Positions 22,507-33,278 of a stretch of DNA of 64,000 bases are shown here, one piece after another; position 1 is the stretch's first letter; each line of letters starts with the position of its first letter. Under the pieces are notes generated by a model. The model did not search any database. It saw nothing but the letters and a program-made list of their open reading frames with translations, and was not told the DNA's origin. The translations under genes and the position numbers were made by a program. This DNA is from Gymnopilus junonius (taxonomy: Eukaryota > Basidiomycota > Agaricomycetes > Agaricales > Galerinaceae), in assembly GCA_015501075.1 (NCBI GenBank), contig JADNYJ010000164.1, positions 1 through 64,000 of the forward strand, read 5' to 3'.

Positions 22507-23495
22507 ATGCCACCCACTCGATCCAGGCGGCCCATAAGGACGACCTGGAGCCCAGAGCAAATCACTCATAGACATGCAGTGCTCCTGGGCAATGTGATTG
22601 ACAAATCTACAGTCCATTTCTATACTTCTGCTTTGCATTCTTACCTCAACTTCTGTCATCGGCACAATCTTCCTGTTAACCCCTCCCCTGAAATTTTATC
22701 TTTATATGCTGCTTATGAAACTTTCTATATCCAACCCAAATCTGTTGATAATTATCTTTTGGGCATCTCTCACCAACTCGAAGGACAGTTTCCAAACATC
22801 CATCAAGCATGGTCTTCTCCCTTGGTCTGCCATACATTACAAGGTGCCTACAAAATCGACTCTAATGTCATGCACAGAAAATGTGCATTAACACTCGATG
22901 ACCTTGAATGTATCTTGAACCATTATAAGTCCTCTACCAACCATGATGACCTCCTATTTGTTGCCCTGCTTTTGACGGGATTCTTTGGCTTGTTGAGAGT
23001 CGAGACTAGGTGAATTAACTTTCCCAGATGACCCTGAGATTGCAAACTGGCGCAAAATTATTCGCCGTGCCTCCTTAACTCTTTTCCAAGATCGGTACCA
23101 ATTTGATCTTCCATCTCACAAAGCTGACCACCTCTTTGAGGGGAACAAGGTCATCATCAAGTCTTTCCACCCAGCATTAACCCTATGCCCTATTTCCGTC
23201 AATACCTTAACTCCGTACAAACTCATGGCATTAGCCTCACCCTTGTGGCTCTTGTCTTCAGGGAACATTCCAACGATCATTCTTTATTTGATGTGTGCGC
23301 ATGTTCTTTGATAATAATGTTGCCGGCCAATCTATGCATGCTGGTGGTGCAACTCTATTGGCAGAATTAGGAACCCCACCACAAATTATTCAAGGCATCA
23401 GTCGATGGTCTTCGGATGCCTTTAAAATCTATGTTCACAAAAATCCTGTTGTGCTACAGGGTATGCTCTATGCACGTCAAAACCTTGAGTTTTGA
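22507..23495 (+). pseudogene. Tyrosine recombinase of the DIRS-like element, broken
   Basis: The ORF opens three bases after the RT stop (MPPTRSRRPIRTTWSPEQ). The core-binding region (STVHFYTSALHSYLNFCHRH) is followed by the catalytic domain. The first Arg lies in GFFGLLRV, where about 8 extra bases break the frame before GELTFPDDPE. Another frame change occurs near 23290. The HxxR box reads GQSMHAGGAT, so both His and Arg are lost. The final block (GISRWSSDAFKIYVHKNP) keeps the Trp and Tyr. The enzyme is inactive in this copy. Confidence 0.82.
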
Positions 23496-23764
23496 CTCTA
23501 AAAGTATCAAATGGTAATCACACAGTCCTCCTCACATCTCTTCATCATCTCTTCTTTATTATTACTTTCAATGCACACCTCTCGTCTCAACCAAGCTCTT
23601 GAAAAAAAAAAAAAAAAAAAAATACACATTAGGACTCTACCTGACTGTGTTGTATATTACTTGAACATACAATTCCATTTTGGAGGGTCACGGCTGTGTG
23701 CCATGACTCGTCCATGCACTAAAAGCTTCAGCATGACAGACCATCTCTAAGCTCAAGACCATTG

Positions 23765-24022
23765 GATAAGTTTAAAGGGACTTTATTCAAATCCAGTGGT
23801 CGCACTGGTCAGCGAGGTGCAAACACAAAGCGTGCGGCCTATCCATCACATGCCAGCAGTGACGTGCCTTCCTGGTTTCTGGCTCAGGCCGAAACCATCT
23901 CCTTTTCTCCTTTCCTCGGCCTGTGTCTCCCAGACATGTCTCAAGGATGACAGGCAAGCTCATCTCACCTTTGCTTTCTGCACTCACTCCTCACTGCCCC
24001 CACTGTAGGAACTTTTCTGCAG
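23765..24022 (+). repeat. Right direct repeat of the DIRS-like element
   Basis: This is the second copy of the 18893-19136 repeat, carrying an extra CTTTCCTCGGCC-type segment. In PAT/Ngaro elements split direct repeats template replication. A second (B) pair is not evident here. Confidence 0.88.
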
Positions 24023-24100
24023 CCCACCCACCTCTCCCTGAGATTTCTTCATTTCTATTCTTGACACATTTAATTATGCTCTGGCATGATCGACGACTCA

Positions 24101-24419
24101 TAGGGAAAAGCATGGGTATGGCATACCCATATGGGTCACAGGTATGGGTACTGGCAGGTATGGGTACGGGTCATGATTCCTATACCCGTGACCTTTAAAA
24201 CAAGCCCAAGAATGTCCAAAATGGATAAGAATTGAGTGAGATATAGCTGAAATATGCAATTTTTGCTAAATCAGCCATATCTTCCTCAGTTCTTAACCGT
24301 TTTGGCTGTTCTTGGTCTTGTTTTGAAGGGTAAACCCGCGGGTTTATGGGTATGGGTCAGGATGGGTACGGGTATGGGTCACTGCCAAGATACCCATGGG
24401 TTACCCATGCTTTTCCCTA
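24101..24419. mobile_element. hAT-like MITE with internal ATGGGTA repeats
   Basis: The 18-bp ends are TAGGGAAAAGCATGGGTA and its complement. An 8-bp target repeat (ACGACTCA / ACAACTCA) differs by one G/A change. Many copies of (T)ATGGGTA on one side and TACCCAT on the other make the subterminal regions strongly repetitive. It is 319 bp long with no coding capacity. Confidence 0.85.
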
Positions 24420-24582
24420 ACAACTCAATGCTGCCATCCTTCCTAATTGGTACATCTATGATGCCCCTTCCTTTTGCCCTCCCCTTCATGTCATGAGCTT
24501 TGTATCAAGCTCTTCCCACTTGCTCCAAATGAATAAGTTATATATTTCCATCCCATGAAAAGTCATTCCTGCACATAGTGTC

Positions 24583-24631
24583 AGAGCCTGTTCAGTTGCC
24601 AGAATCTGGCAACTGAATAGCCTCAGGCTCT
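24583..24631. repeat. Hairpin-forming inverted repeat
   Basis: AGAGCCTG...CAGGCTCT encloses a second complementary pair, TTCAGTTGCCAG / CTGGCAACTGAA, round a 3-base loop. It could be a small element end or a footprint; there is no terminator context. Confidence 0.5.
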
Positions 24632-24876
24632 TAGATTCTCCAGTAGAGTACAGGATGATAAGAAAGTGGAACTTCACAAATGGATAGCTGTATGGGGAGC
24701 CAACTTAGTCTTCAAGACAACCTGATCAACTCTTCACATGGTAGGATGAGGAGTAGAGAGCAGGGCAATATATTCTATGAGGATTATTGAATGGAGGTAT
24801 GATGTAAATAGTACATATCTAGTTGACCCTTCTTTGTGGGATCTGGCCCAAGCTTGGTATGACATTAGAGGTCATT

Positions 24877-25004
24877 AGAGGTTATTTGCAACTTCTGAAT
24901 AAATGAAAAATATGCCCTCATAAGGCAAAAAGTGGGGCCTTCAGCCAATCAGAGACCCAACAGGCTCCACTTTTTCATTTGAACGGAATTTGCAAATAAC
25001 CTCT
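24877..25004. mobile_element. 128-bp MITE, AGAGGTTAT family, copy 1
   Basis: The ends are AGAGGTTATTTGCAA and TTGCAAATAACCTCT, flanked by ATT on both sides (3-bp target repeat). A second copy is at 46074-46180. A 3-bp TSD suggests PIF/Harbinger, although TWA would be usual. Confidence 0.78.
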
Positions 25005-25671
25005 ATTGGTAAAACAGGGAGTTGGGTAAGGAGGAGATATTGATTGATAGTCGAGAAGCTGGTAAAACAGTTCATGAACTGAGTGCACAATGATGTATAG
25101 TCAGAATACTGATGTTCCTGTGATAGTGATAGTGGTAGTATTATACACAGCACTGGCCCGTCCCAGGCCACTGTGTCCTGAAAGTTATCCTGATACAGGC
25201 CAACTAAGTATGTATCTTCGCTTCCAGACCCTGTACACTTGTTTTAGCGGGCCACCGCTTTGCGTGGCAGGATGATGCTTTTCCTGCTTTATGAAAGCAG
25301 TGGTAGAGCATTGGGAGAATGCTATATAGTTACTCTGTATTAATTATACTATAGTAAGATGTTGATTACAATAAAACAACACACACTTAGAGAAAAATCA
25401 GAAAATGGAGATAGTGGTGGGAGGGGCAGTGACATCAGATCCTACAACCACACCATGTACAACCATATTGTGATGAATGGGGTTGGCATTAGTAAGTCCA
25501 TTATCATAGATGCACAATACCCTGTCTTATTGAGTGATTTATTGTACTTGAACTTCTGATATCAATTGTTGCTTATCTGGGTCTGTAAAACATTTATAAT
25601 ACAAAGATGCAATCCACAATATATCTGTGCAAATGGCTACAATAGAAACCCACATCAGAGAGCTCAAGAAT

Positions 25672-26247
25672 TAGTGTTTGAGGGTTAGCTTAGTTAACTG
25701 GAAATTAACCAAGACCTAACCTGGCCCTAACTGCAAATAACTGGACTATGGTTAGTGGTTAGCCTAGTTTGAACTTCAACTAACAGGTCTTTTCGCAGTC
25801 ATGAGACTGGTAAGTGACTGATTAAGACCAGTTAATGTGCAGCCCTAATTCTACCCATCAAAACAACCCCAATATCATATTTTTAGGCCAAAAACTCATC
25901 AAGTTATGCTAAAAACTGTAAAATATCAGCCAAAAGAGTAGATTACCAGTTAAAAATTCATAACTCAGCCATTTCTTAACCAAATTTAATGTTATTGAGG
26001 TCATTTTGAAGCTTACAAAAACTACAACAAGTTATCCTGAGTGACAAAGATGCAATTGCCAATGGTTATAGCTGGTTATGACCAGTTTTTAATATTTCAG
26101 TCTTAACCTGTTAGTAACTGTGGTTAACAGTTTTTTTGCAGTTATTTTCAGTTATTTTGGGTCTGGGAAGAAAGCCTAACCAGTCTTGGTCTCAGTTAGC
26201 AACCCTGGGACCCCAAAAACCAGACCTAACTAGACCTTCAAACACTA
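25672..26247. mobile_element. Putative hAT-like element, TAGTGTTTGA ends
   Basis: The ends are TAGTGTTTGAGGGT and ACCTTCAAACACTA. Flanks AAGAAT and GAGAAT give an imperfect target repeat. Interior repeats of TTAGTTAACTG/CAGTTA kind are frequent. No ORF. Confidence 0.6.
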
Positions 26248-26687
26248 CTGAGAATTGCATCAGGGAGCTTGAGTCATCAAAGATCTTGAGAAATAAACAG
26301 CAGTGATTCACTAAGAGAATTTGACTTTGCAGTTCAAAAATTTTGCACATAATAACCACATAGTGGAGTTAGGGGACTTCACCAGAGTGCTTGAGAACCA
26401 CATCAATTTCTTTGATAACCACATATCAGTAAGTTGTTAAAAGCAAGTAACCTTCTAGTTTATTACATTGAGACACACCTATGGAATGAGGTTACCAGAA
26501 GCAAGTTTTGTCTTTCATATAACCTGAATATCAAGATTGATGAAAGAATTTCCTCATATTGTGGGTGACCTTTCCAAAATAGGCAGTGTATGGAATGGGA
26601 TGGAAGTATTCCCTGCACCTCCCAGATGCTCATACTATATTTACATGACCTAGTTGATTTGTTTATGTAATCAGTTCCAAAACCCTG

Positions 26688-26844
26688 ATTACTTAGCCAT
26701 CAACTGCTATGCTTATATAATCGGGTTTTCAGACACGATTACTTAAGCAAGCTCAATGATGAGAACAATTAAGTAATCAGGTCAAAAAACCCAATTACTT
26801 AAGCAAACCACTTGATAAATATAATTAAGCAATTGGGTACAGTG
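26688..26844. repeat. 157-bp direct repeat, copy 1
   Basis: It starts ATTACTTAGCCATCAACTGC and ends AATTGGGTACAGTG. It is nearly identical and equal in length to 27531-27687, and contains short palindromic CTTAAGTAATC motifs. Confidence 0.85.
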
Positions 26845-26989
26845 AAAAGAAAAGAGAAGCTCGAGCCAATGACTAGCAAGCTCTGAGTAAAAGAGAAATG
26901 GCTGAGTGCACAAAGGGCTAATATGACAAGCTGAGCAAGTATGGTTATAAAGAAAAGAGGGCATGAGGAACCTATCTAGGGTGGAGGTG

Positions 26990-27399
26990 TAGGGCTGCAC
27001 ACCGTACCATACCGTAATTACCCCCCATATAAAAATTTGATCCTGGATCCTCGCAACCAAAATTCCTGATTTGGCTGCCATATTTTCAAATTTGGTCCAT
27101 GACCACGTGCTCTTTGGACCCAAAGTTGCTGAATGGCAAAGGACTGGGAATTTGCGCCAAAGTAAGACCGGCTTTCCAAAAGTTTACCCATATTTGTTAC
27201 CCTGTAAAGCCACCTGTAAGGATGAACCATATTTTGCATCCCTCACCTCATCGAATCACATTTGCTCCCAAATTTTTTCAAGGCCAAATGGGGCATTTTG
27301 GGAGAGTCTCCAAGGCCATTTTTTGTGAGCTGAAACTGTTTTGAGCTCTTGCAAATCGCTCATTTCGAAAAACACCTGTAAATACAGTGCGCAGCCCTA
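26990..27399. mobile_element. hAT-like MITE, TAGGGCTG ends
   Basis: The ends are TAGGGCTGCACAC and GTGCGCAGCCCTA, with flanking octamers TGGAGGTG and GGGAGGTG. It is 410 bp, has no credible ORF, and lies between the two 157-bp direct repeats. Confidence 0.75.
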
Positions 27400-27530
27400 G
27401 GGAGGTGATCATATATATGATGATGAGATAATGAAGAGAGCAGGCCAAGGCCCAAAACCAAATGAATATAATCTATGTGAACTTTCACATGCATCTGCAT
27501 AGACCTCAGTCAAATGAGTTTGACTGCTGC

Positions 27531-27687
27531 ATTACTTAGCCATCAACTGCTATGCTTATATAATTGAGTTTTCAGACACGATTACTTAAGCAAGCTCAAT
27601 GATGAGAACAATTAAGTAATCAGGTCAAAAAACTCAATTACTTAAGCAAACCACTTGATAAATATAATTAAGCAATTGGGTACAGTG
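27531..27687. repeat. 157-bp direct repeat, copy 2
   Basis: This is the second copy of 26688-26844 with a few transitions. A further relative of its core palindrome is at 28024-28061 (GCTTAAGTAATCG ... CGATTACTTAAGC). Confidence 0.85.
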
Positions 27688-28099
27688 CTGCCACCTTGCA
27701 TGGGAGTAGCATTTCTGAATTCAAGGATGTCTGTCCATTTAAATTCATTTGACAGAAAAGTGTTTATATGCCACTCAACACTACCACAGTTCCAGTCAAG
27801 CACAGCAATGATGACCTTTGTTTTAAATTGTTCAGTTTTGTCTGCTTTGTTGCAGATGAAATGGCATCAAATACCAATCTGAGTAAAGTGTACATTTATT
27901 ATCTAGGCAAAATTTATATTTGTCAACACAATCATACTGGACAATACAATTACCAAGTATCCAATGGCTAGTTAATTATAAGTCACCCTAATTATAGATA
28001 AATCACTTAAACACCAATAAATTGCTTAAGTAATCGGGTTTTTGGACTCGATTACTTAAGCTAAATAATTGATGAACATGAATGTAGCAAAGTAATCAT

Positions 28100-29945
28100 G
28101 TTCAGCATACCAACCTACCCACCTTACCTGTAAATAGAAATGCTGAACCCAACAAGGATTGTCCACCTGACAAGAATATTTGATATGTCCACTCACTGAC
28201 ACTACATTTCCAATCAAGCACAACAAGGATGACCTTCATCTTCAATTACAGCATAGATAAAACCTATGTGCTATATAATAACACCTACTAACCCACCCCA
28301 CACTGGATTGATAGAACATTTCACTTAAACAAAAGTCAGGGTGTTACTATAACACAATTGTCCCAGAAAGCATGATTACCAAGCATTCTGGCTAATAAAA
28401 ATCCTGGCCAATTATAGCCACCTCAGTTAAACAGCCAGCAAATGCCTAGCAAGAATGTAAAAATAAAACACAAAGGAATGTAGATCAAATATAAAATACA
28501 GGAATTACACATTATAGTCATTTACAAACTAAAACTATAGTGCAAGCACACAGAATACAGTACAGCATCGCCACAGTGATCAGACTGGCCAGTTCTAAAA
28601 ATAGAAAGTACCGGATATGTCCCGCCCAAGCACGCCATTTGCTCTGATTGCAGAAATGTTGAGATGCTGCGTGACGGCCAGGCGTTTCATCAAGGTCCTC
28701 CTAAAAGAACGAAGTTTTACTTACGTAAAAGCATCGTAATTCTGACCACACCAAGCAGTCCACCCAGCATTAGCCTGGACGTCAATGTGGCCATCCTGTA
28801 CAGAGCAGTGTCTGAGACTATCCTGTCACCACCTCTACTTATTTCTACTACAGATTATTACCCAGTTTAAGGACGCTTAGAATTGAATTGTGCCAAACGC
28901 CAGAGTCACAATTGTTCGTAAATTCATTTGCTTCCATTCCAAAGAGTACAGCGAGTCCTAATCAGGGCATGTTCAACCCCGGATTTGACTCGAGCTATGT
29001 AGGACCTTTTTCTCGCAGTTTCTCTTGGTGACAGTACTTTATACGATAAAGTCTTCCAGTGTAAGCTTGGGTCGGGCCATTATTAAACCTTGAAATTTGT
29101 AGGAGATCTCTGTAAGGGGTACGTTACATCCATGTTGGCAACACTAGAGTCTCAGGAAGGTTGTCTGCCTTGGCCCCCTTCTTGGGTTATAATCCATTGT
29201 GGAAGCAGATACAGTTTCGAGTGGCTGCCTAGCTCGTCTCTAAAAGGATTGCACTCTCATTGCGTTTTCTACCAGTTTTGTTATGCATGTCGGCAGTAAC
29301 CTTATCCGCTTAGATTCAGGTGAATGTCAGAACATCTGCAACTTCTCTAGAGCTGAGAATATAAAGACTCTTTTTGGATTGAGAAGACTCGATTGCGGAA
29401 GCGCGCTATAGCCGAACCTACAGGGACGCGAAGCAAAACCATGAGAAGATGAGAAACTTCAATAGCAAAGATGCCAACGTACAAACAGTTCGGAACCAGT
29501 TTAATCCCCAGAATACACAGTGCAAAGTTCCTACAGCCAGAATGCGATATGGAACGACAGGGTGGCAAAGTCGGTAGTAGTAATGTCAGTTTTTATCACT
29601 GGAAGGCATAAACAACACCCATTCCAAATATCTATGGTTCACACATTGCTAAGGCGGCCGCCTTCGATTCCCATCTCCATGGAGCTGCCCTCTAGTTTGG
29701 CAGAAGTGACGATAGTCAGGAGTCAGACCCAAAAGTCAGCAAGTGCATGAGCAAATCAAGATCGACCGTCATCAAAACTATTGACATGCACATGACCTCG
29801 CATCCTCGGTGTGTCGACGCTGTCAAATAAATCTCGTGTCGTGCTAGTTATACAAGACAAAGATTAACAAAAATAAGCCACATACATGTGTATTCTACGT
29901 CGTCCGATCCGCAGGTACAGATAAGTAAACAGAGAGGGTTGAGGC
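28100..29945. other. No gene recognised
   Basis: Short ORFs on both strands (for example 28664-28870 +, 29347-29568 -) have no motif and no convincing splice partners. The right end probably includes the GLE1 3' UTR. Confidence 0.45.
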
Positions 29946-32070
29946 CTAATATGAGTCGTCAGACTGCACTCCTTTGACGATGTTCTCTAACGCGACCATG
30001 ACACGCGTACGCGCCGCGGCACCCTCTGCTGAGTCGCCTCCCATGAGCAAGCCGTTTTCGTAACCGGTAGTTATGCCCTGGTGAATCAGCACGAGCATCT
30101 TGACCCATTGCTGACCCCATATATCCTTGGCCTGCAGGCCCATAACGTCAAGAGCAGCTAAACAGATCATGGACACGTCAGAAAAAAGACTGCGAAAGAA
30201 ATGCAGAAAACCGTACTATATATCAGGTCAGGAGCAAGGGCCGCTTTGAGGAGTTCGGGATCGTTCAGCATTCTTGCAAACCAGGCCCAATACTTTGAAA
30301 CCCGGAAAGGACTGTCCAGTGGCTTGTTCATGGGGCGTATCTTCAATATCTGGAAATAAACCCTCATGATGGCAGATATGCGATTCGAATGGTCTTCATT
30401 GGATTCAAGCCCTTCGCCACCGGCAGTGGTTTTCCTCCAACCTGAGATCTTGGCAAATTCCTCGCGAGAGGACCAGGGCTGTCCGGTCACATCTTCCTTG
30501 GGAAGAACGATAGGAATCGCCCAGCCGCCGCACCGCTGGACCAGTTTGATAAAGAAAATGGCGGGGAAGGTGTCCAAGGCGTCGAGCAGGTTGAAAGCTA
30601 CCTGCGCAAGTGGACCAGCGCTGACTTTCTTGGCGATGACCTCTGTTTCAGCTTGTAAGATGATTGTTTTGGCGAGGGAAGAGCATAGGGAGATGTAGAC
30701 AGCGGTATGATGAGGTGGCCCTCTTGAAGGTCTGAGGATCTCGACTATTTGCTGAGACTGAAGAAATAGGTAAGAACTCGTTTCCAACCAATGAAGCCTA
30801 CTTACGATCTGTGCAATGGACTGTGCGTCATTCGTCAATTGTCCGATCTTTGGAACAATTTGTCTCGTAGTCGACCCCATTCAGATTTCAAGTCTTTCTG
30901 GGATTTCACAGCTTGCATGGCCCTGATTTTAGCGACTGAAGTAAAAGATGATAAAATCAGAGGATATTCAGATGATATCGACAAAGCACCTACAAGCAAA
31001 TCCGCTCGAGCCGACCTCCATTCCTCACTGCTGGTCACAAACTGAAGCTTCTCTCTCAGCTGTGTCTCCTCCGCTCTCGATGTTTCCTATCCTCCTCCAG
31101 CTTTATCCTCTTTTCTGCCTCCTCCTTCTCTTGCTGCGCCTTTTCTTCCTCAGCTTTCTTCCTTTCCTCCTCAGCTTTCTTTCGCGCAGCCTCCTCCTGT
31201 TGCTTCTTTTCCTCTTCAAGACGTCGCTTGAGTTCAGCTTCTTCCTCTTCCGTTCTTCTTCCTCCTTAGCCCGTCTTTCCTCTTCCAGTTCTTTGCGACC
31301 TTGTCTTCTTCCATCTTAATGACGGCCTCGATCCGTTCCCACAATTGCCGATTGCGAGTGGCCCATTCGTCTTTCATCTTCTTCTCCGATTCCAGAAGCA
31401 GCAGCCGTCGGCGTTCTACACCTGCTTGCACCTCTGCAGCATATTTGCCAAACTGAGCTGCGCGTCTCTTCTCTTCTTCAGCACGTAACTGCTCTTGACG
31501 AGCATGCAATTGAGCCTGTGTCGTTGAAAATTCTTTACGAGCGTTCTCTGCGACTTGGTAAGTACACGATAAACAATTGAGGCAGGTCGGCTTACAAAAG
31601 CCTCTTTGCGAGTCGTCCGCTCCCATTCTTCATAGGGTCGTGATATCGCTACGAAGACGTATTGATGCCACTGTCTCTTCTATTTCGCGTTCTTCTAGAG
31701 GCGTTCGTGTGATGTGTCGTGGTCGTCTAAAGCGGTGGCTTGTTCAGACCTGAAGTACTTTAAGAAACAAAAGAGACGTACATAGATATTTTATTCAAGT
31801 CGTTGACCAAGTCGTACGTGGACCCATTTGGTGAGGAAGTACTTGCTATAGACACCGCATCGTAGCCCGAGTCTGAGTTGAAACTAGACTCTAGTTCAGA
31901 GTAGTATTCGTCCGAGTCAGAATCGTCGGGCACGCCAAACGTTGAAGAGTTTCTGGCTCTCCTTGTAGAAATAAAAGAAGAGTTAGAAATAGAAAGAAAG
32001 GAATATAAAATAATTCAACGCACCCTCTGACTGGAGATGGTGACGGTGATCTCGGAGCGCTAAATCGCAT
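29946..32070 (-). CDS. GLE1: mRNA export factor / nucleoporin Gle1 (frame interrupted)
   Basis: Gle1 with IP6 activates the DEAD-box helicase Dbp5 at the cytoplasmic face of the nuclear pore. The N-terminus MRFSAPRSPSPSPVR (32070-32024) splices to an acidic segment and then PRHITRTPLEERE. A long charged coiled coil follows (ARKEFSTTQAQLHARQEQL, RRRLLLLESEKKMKDEW, EEEKKQQEEAARKK). The Gle1 domain covers QLTNDAQSIAQI to the end (RPSRGPPHHTAVYISLCSS, FIKLVQRCGGWAIPIV, KYWAWFARMLNDPEL, then QGITTGYENGLLMGGD), stopping at TAG 29946-29948. At least four apparent one-base shifts occur (near 31640, 31250, 31085 and 30875). Most are repaired by one added base next to a short homopolymer. Confidence 0.88.
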
Positions 32071-32431
32071 GGCACCGCTGACTGCTGTGTAGTTCAAAGA
32101 GAGCCTGGGTTGTTCAAGATAGATATTTGGCCTCTCTTGAGATATAATGTGAACAGAAAAGAGATATGATAAGAACGAAATTCAACGAAGAAAGGAGAGG
32201 ACAGAGACAAGGGTTGTCGACAATGAGCCGGAACATATGTCATGTGACTTCTCACAGCCTATCGCGACTGATGTTGGACCGTTCAGAATCGGCCAAAGGA
32301 TTGTGGTCCTCGTAGAATGATTATACACAGATGTATATGAAGTACACTATATAGAACGAATTTGTCGAATGGTATTTCAAATGGAAACAGACGGGTATTT
32401 CTTAGGCTCAATCTTCGTGAACCTATCGTCC

Positions 32432-33278
32432 CTACACGTAGGTGGCAAAACTAGAGTATCTGCAGCTTTTCAACCAGTCAAATTTTAAACTCCGTAAAAG
32501 GGGTATAAATACAGACCACTTCCAAAGCTGCATTACATTTTTACAGACATCCCAAAGCTCGTCGCAGCCGAAACTTTCCCTGTCGGGAGCCTGCTCCCCT
32601 GCATGGAAGTTCATATCACAACTGCAGTGGTGGCCAGGAATTGCCTTGTCAAAATCAATGAGCTTTATATCTCCGTCTTTTTCTAGAACGTTTCGTTCAG
32701 CGAAATCTCCGTGAAGAAGCCCTTGCCGGTGTATCTCTCCAAGTCGCTCCAAGATTCGCACCCTTCTCGCCGACAAATCAGTAGTTGTTAGATACGTGAG
32801 TGAATACCGGTGCGTACCTCAGCTCTAATGGTAAACAATGAAAGGGCATTGGGAGCACTTGTCCCCAATACTCCAGCACTAAACAACCAATACTCAGCCC
32901 ATCATCAATCGCACCTACATATAATCCGTAGTTGCGTGGGCATGTAGAGCCCTGCAGAGGAGCTAGTGGTCCTGTATACATTTTCGCTTCTTCAACTAGA
33001 TCATCAATAAGATCATCCCTCATCGCAAATTTCAAAGCAACGCCTGGATTGCTCGTATATAATCGTGGTTCTTGAAGTGTACCCCGAAAAACTGGCGAAT
33101 CGCTGTAGGGATCAGTGTCCACTTGAGGATCGACTTTCACTGTGATAACTTCCTTCAGAGGATCACCGTTACAATACGACGTGCTTCCTGATGAGTTGGA
33201 GTAAGCACAAGATAGACGGCATTCTCGCATATTCCACCCTGGCCAGACATCGGGAAATTTGACATTGAGGACGACCAT
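32432..33278 (-). CDS. Protein-kinase-like protein, 5' end uncertain
   Basis: The first recognised exon runs from 33278 to about 32823; a GTACGC intron of ~55 nt joins ELR to RVRILERLGEIHR. The C-terminal part carries kinase-fold signatures: HGDFAERNVL (catalytic loop, with HGD for HRD) and IKLIDFDKA (DFD for DFG). Upstream motifs include DDLIDDLVEEAKMYTGPLAP and GCLVLEYWG, a hinge-like region. These variant motifs fit small fungal kinase-like or aminoglycoside-phosphotransferase-like proteins, not classical kinases. The frame is open upstream of Met 33278 (LFGAISHGIA), so another exon probably exists. Confidence 0.68.

Larger units (their letters stand above)
18893..24022 (+). mobile_element. 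DIRS-like tyrosine-recombinase retrotransposon
   Basis: Gag, RT/RNase H and tyrosine recombinase lie in one direction between two direct repeats (18893-19136 and 23765-24022). RT plus a tyrosine recombinase, without a DDE integrase, defines the DIRS order. Direct rather than inverted repeats point towards the PAT/Ngaro type, and I see no methyltransferase domain between RNase H and recombinase. All three ORFs are damaged. A poly-A run (23605-23626) lies between the recombinase and the right repeat. Confidence 0.85.

Noticed and set aside
24585..24640. Hairpin as a possible tRNA or riboswitch
   Set aside because: It is a simple inverted repeat without cloverleaf, promoter boxes or adjacent gene; no tRNA could be supported anywhere in the window.
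26640..28070. Regularly spaced palindromic repeats as a CRISPR-like array
   Set aside because: Spacing is irregular, copies diverge, no cas genes exist and the context is a eukaryotic repeat region.
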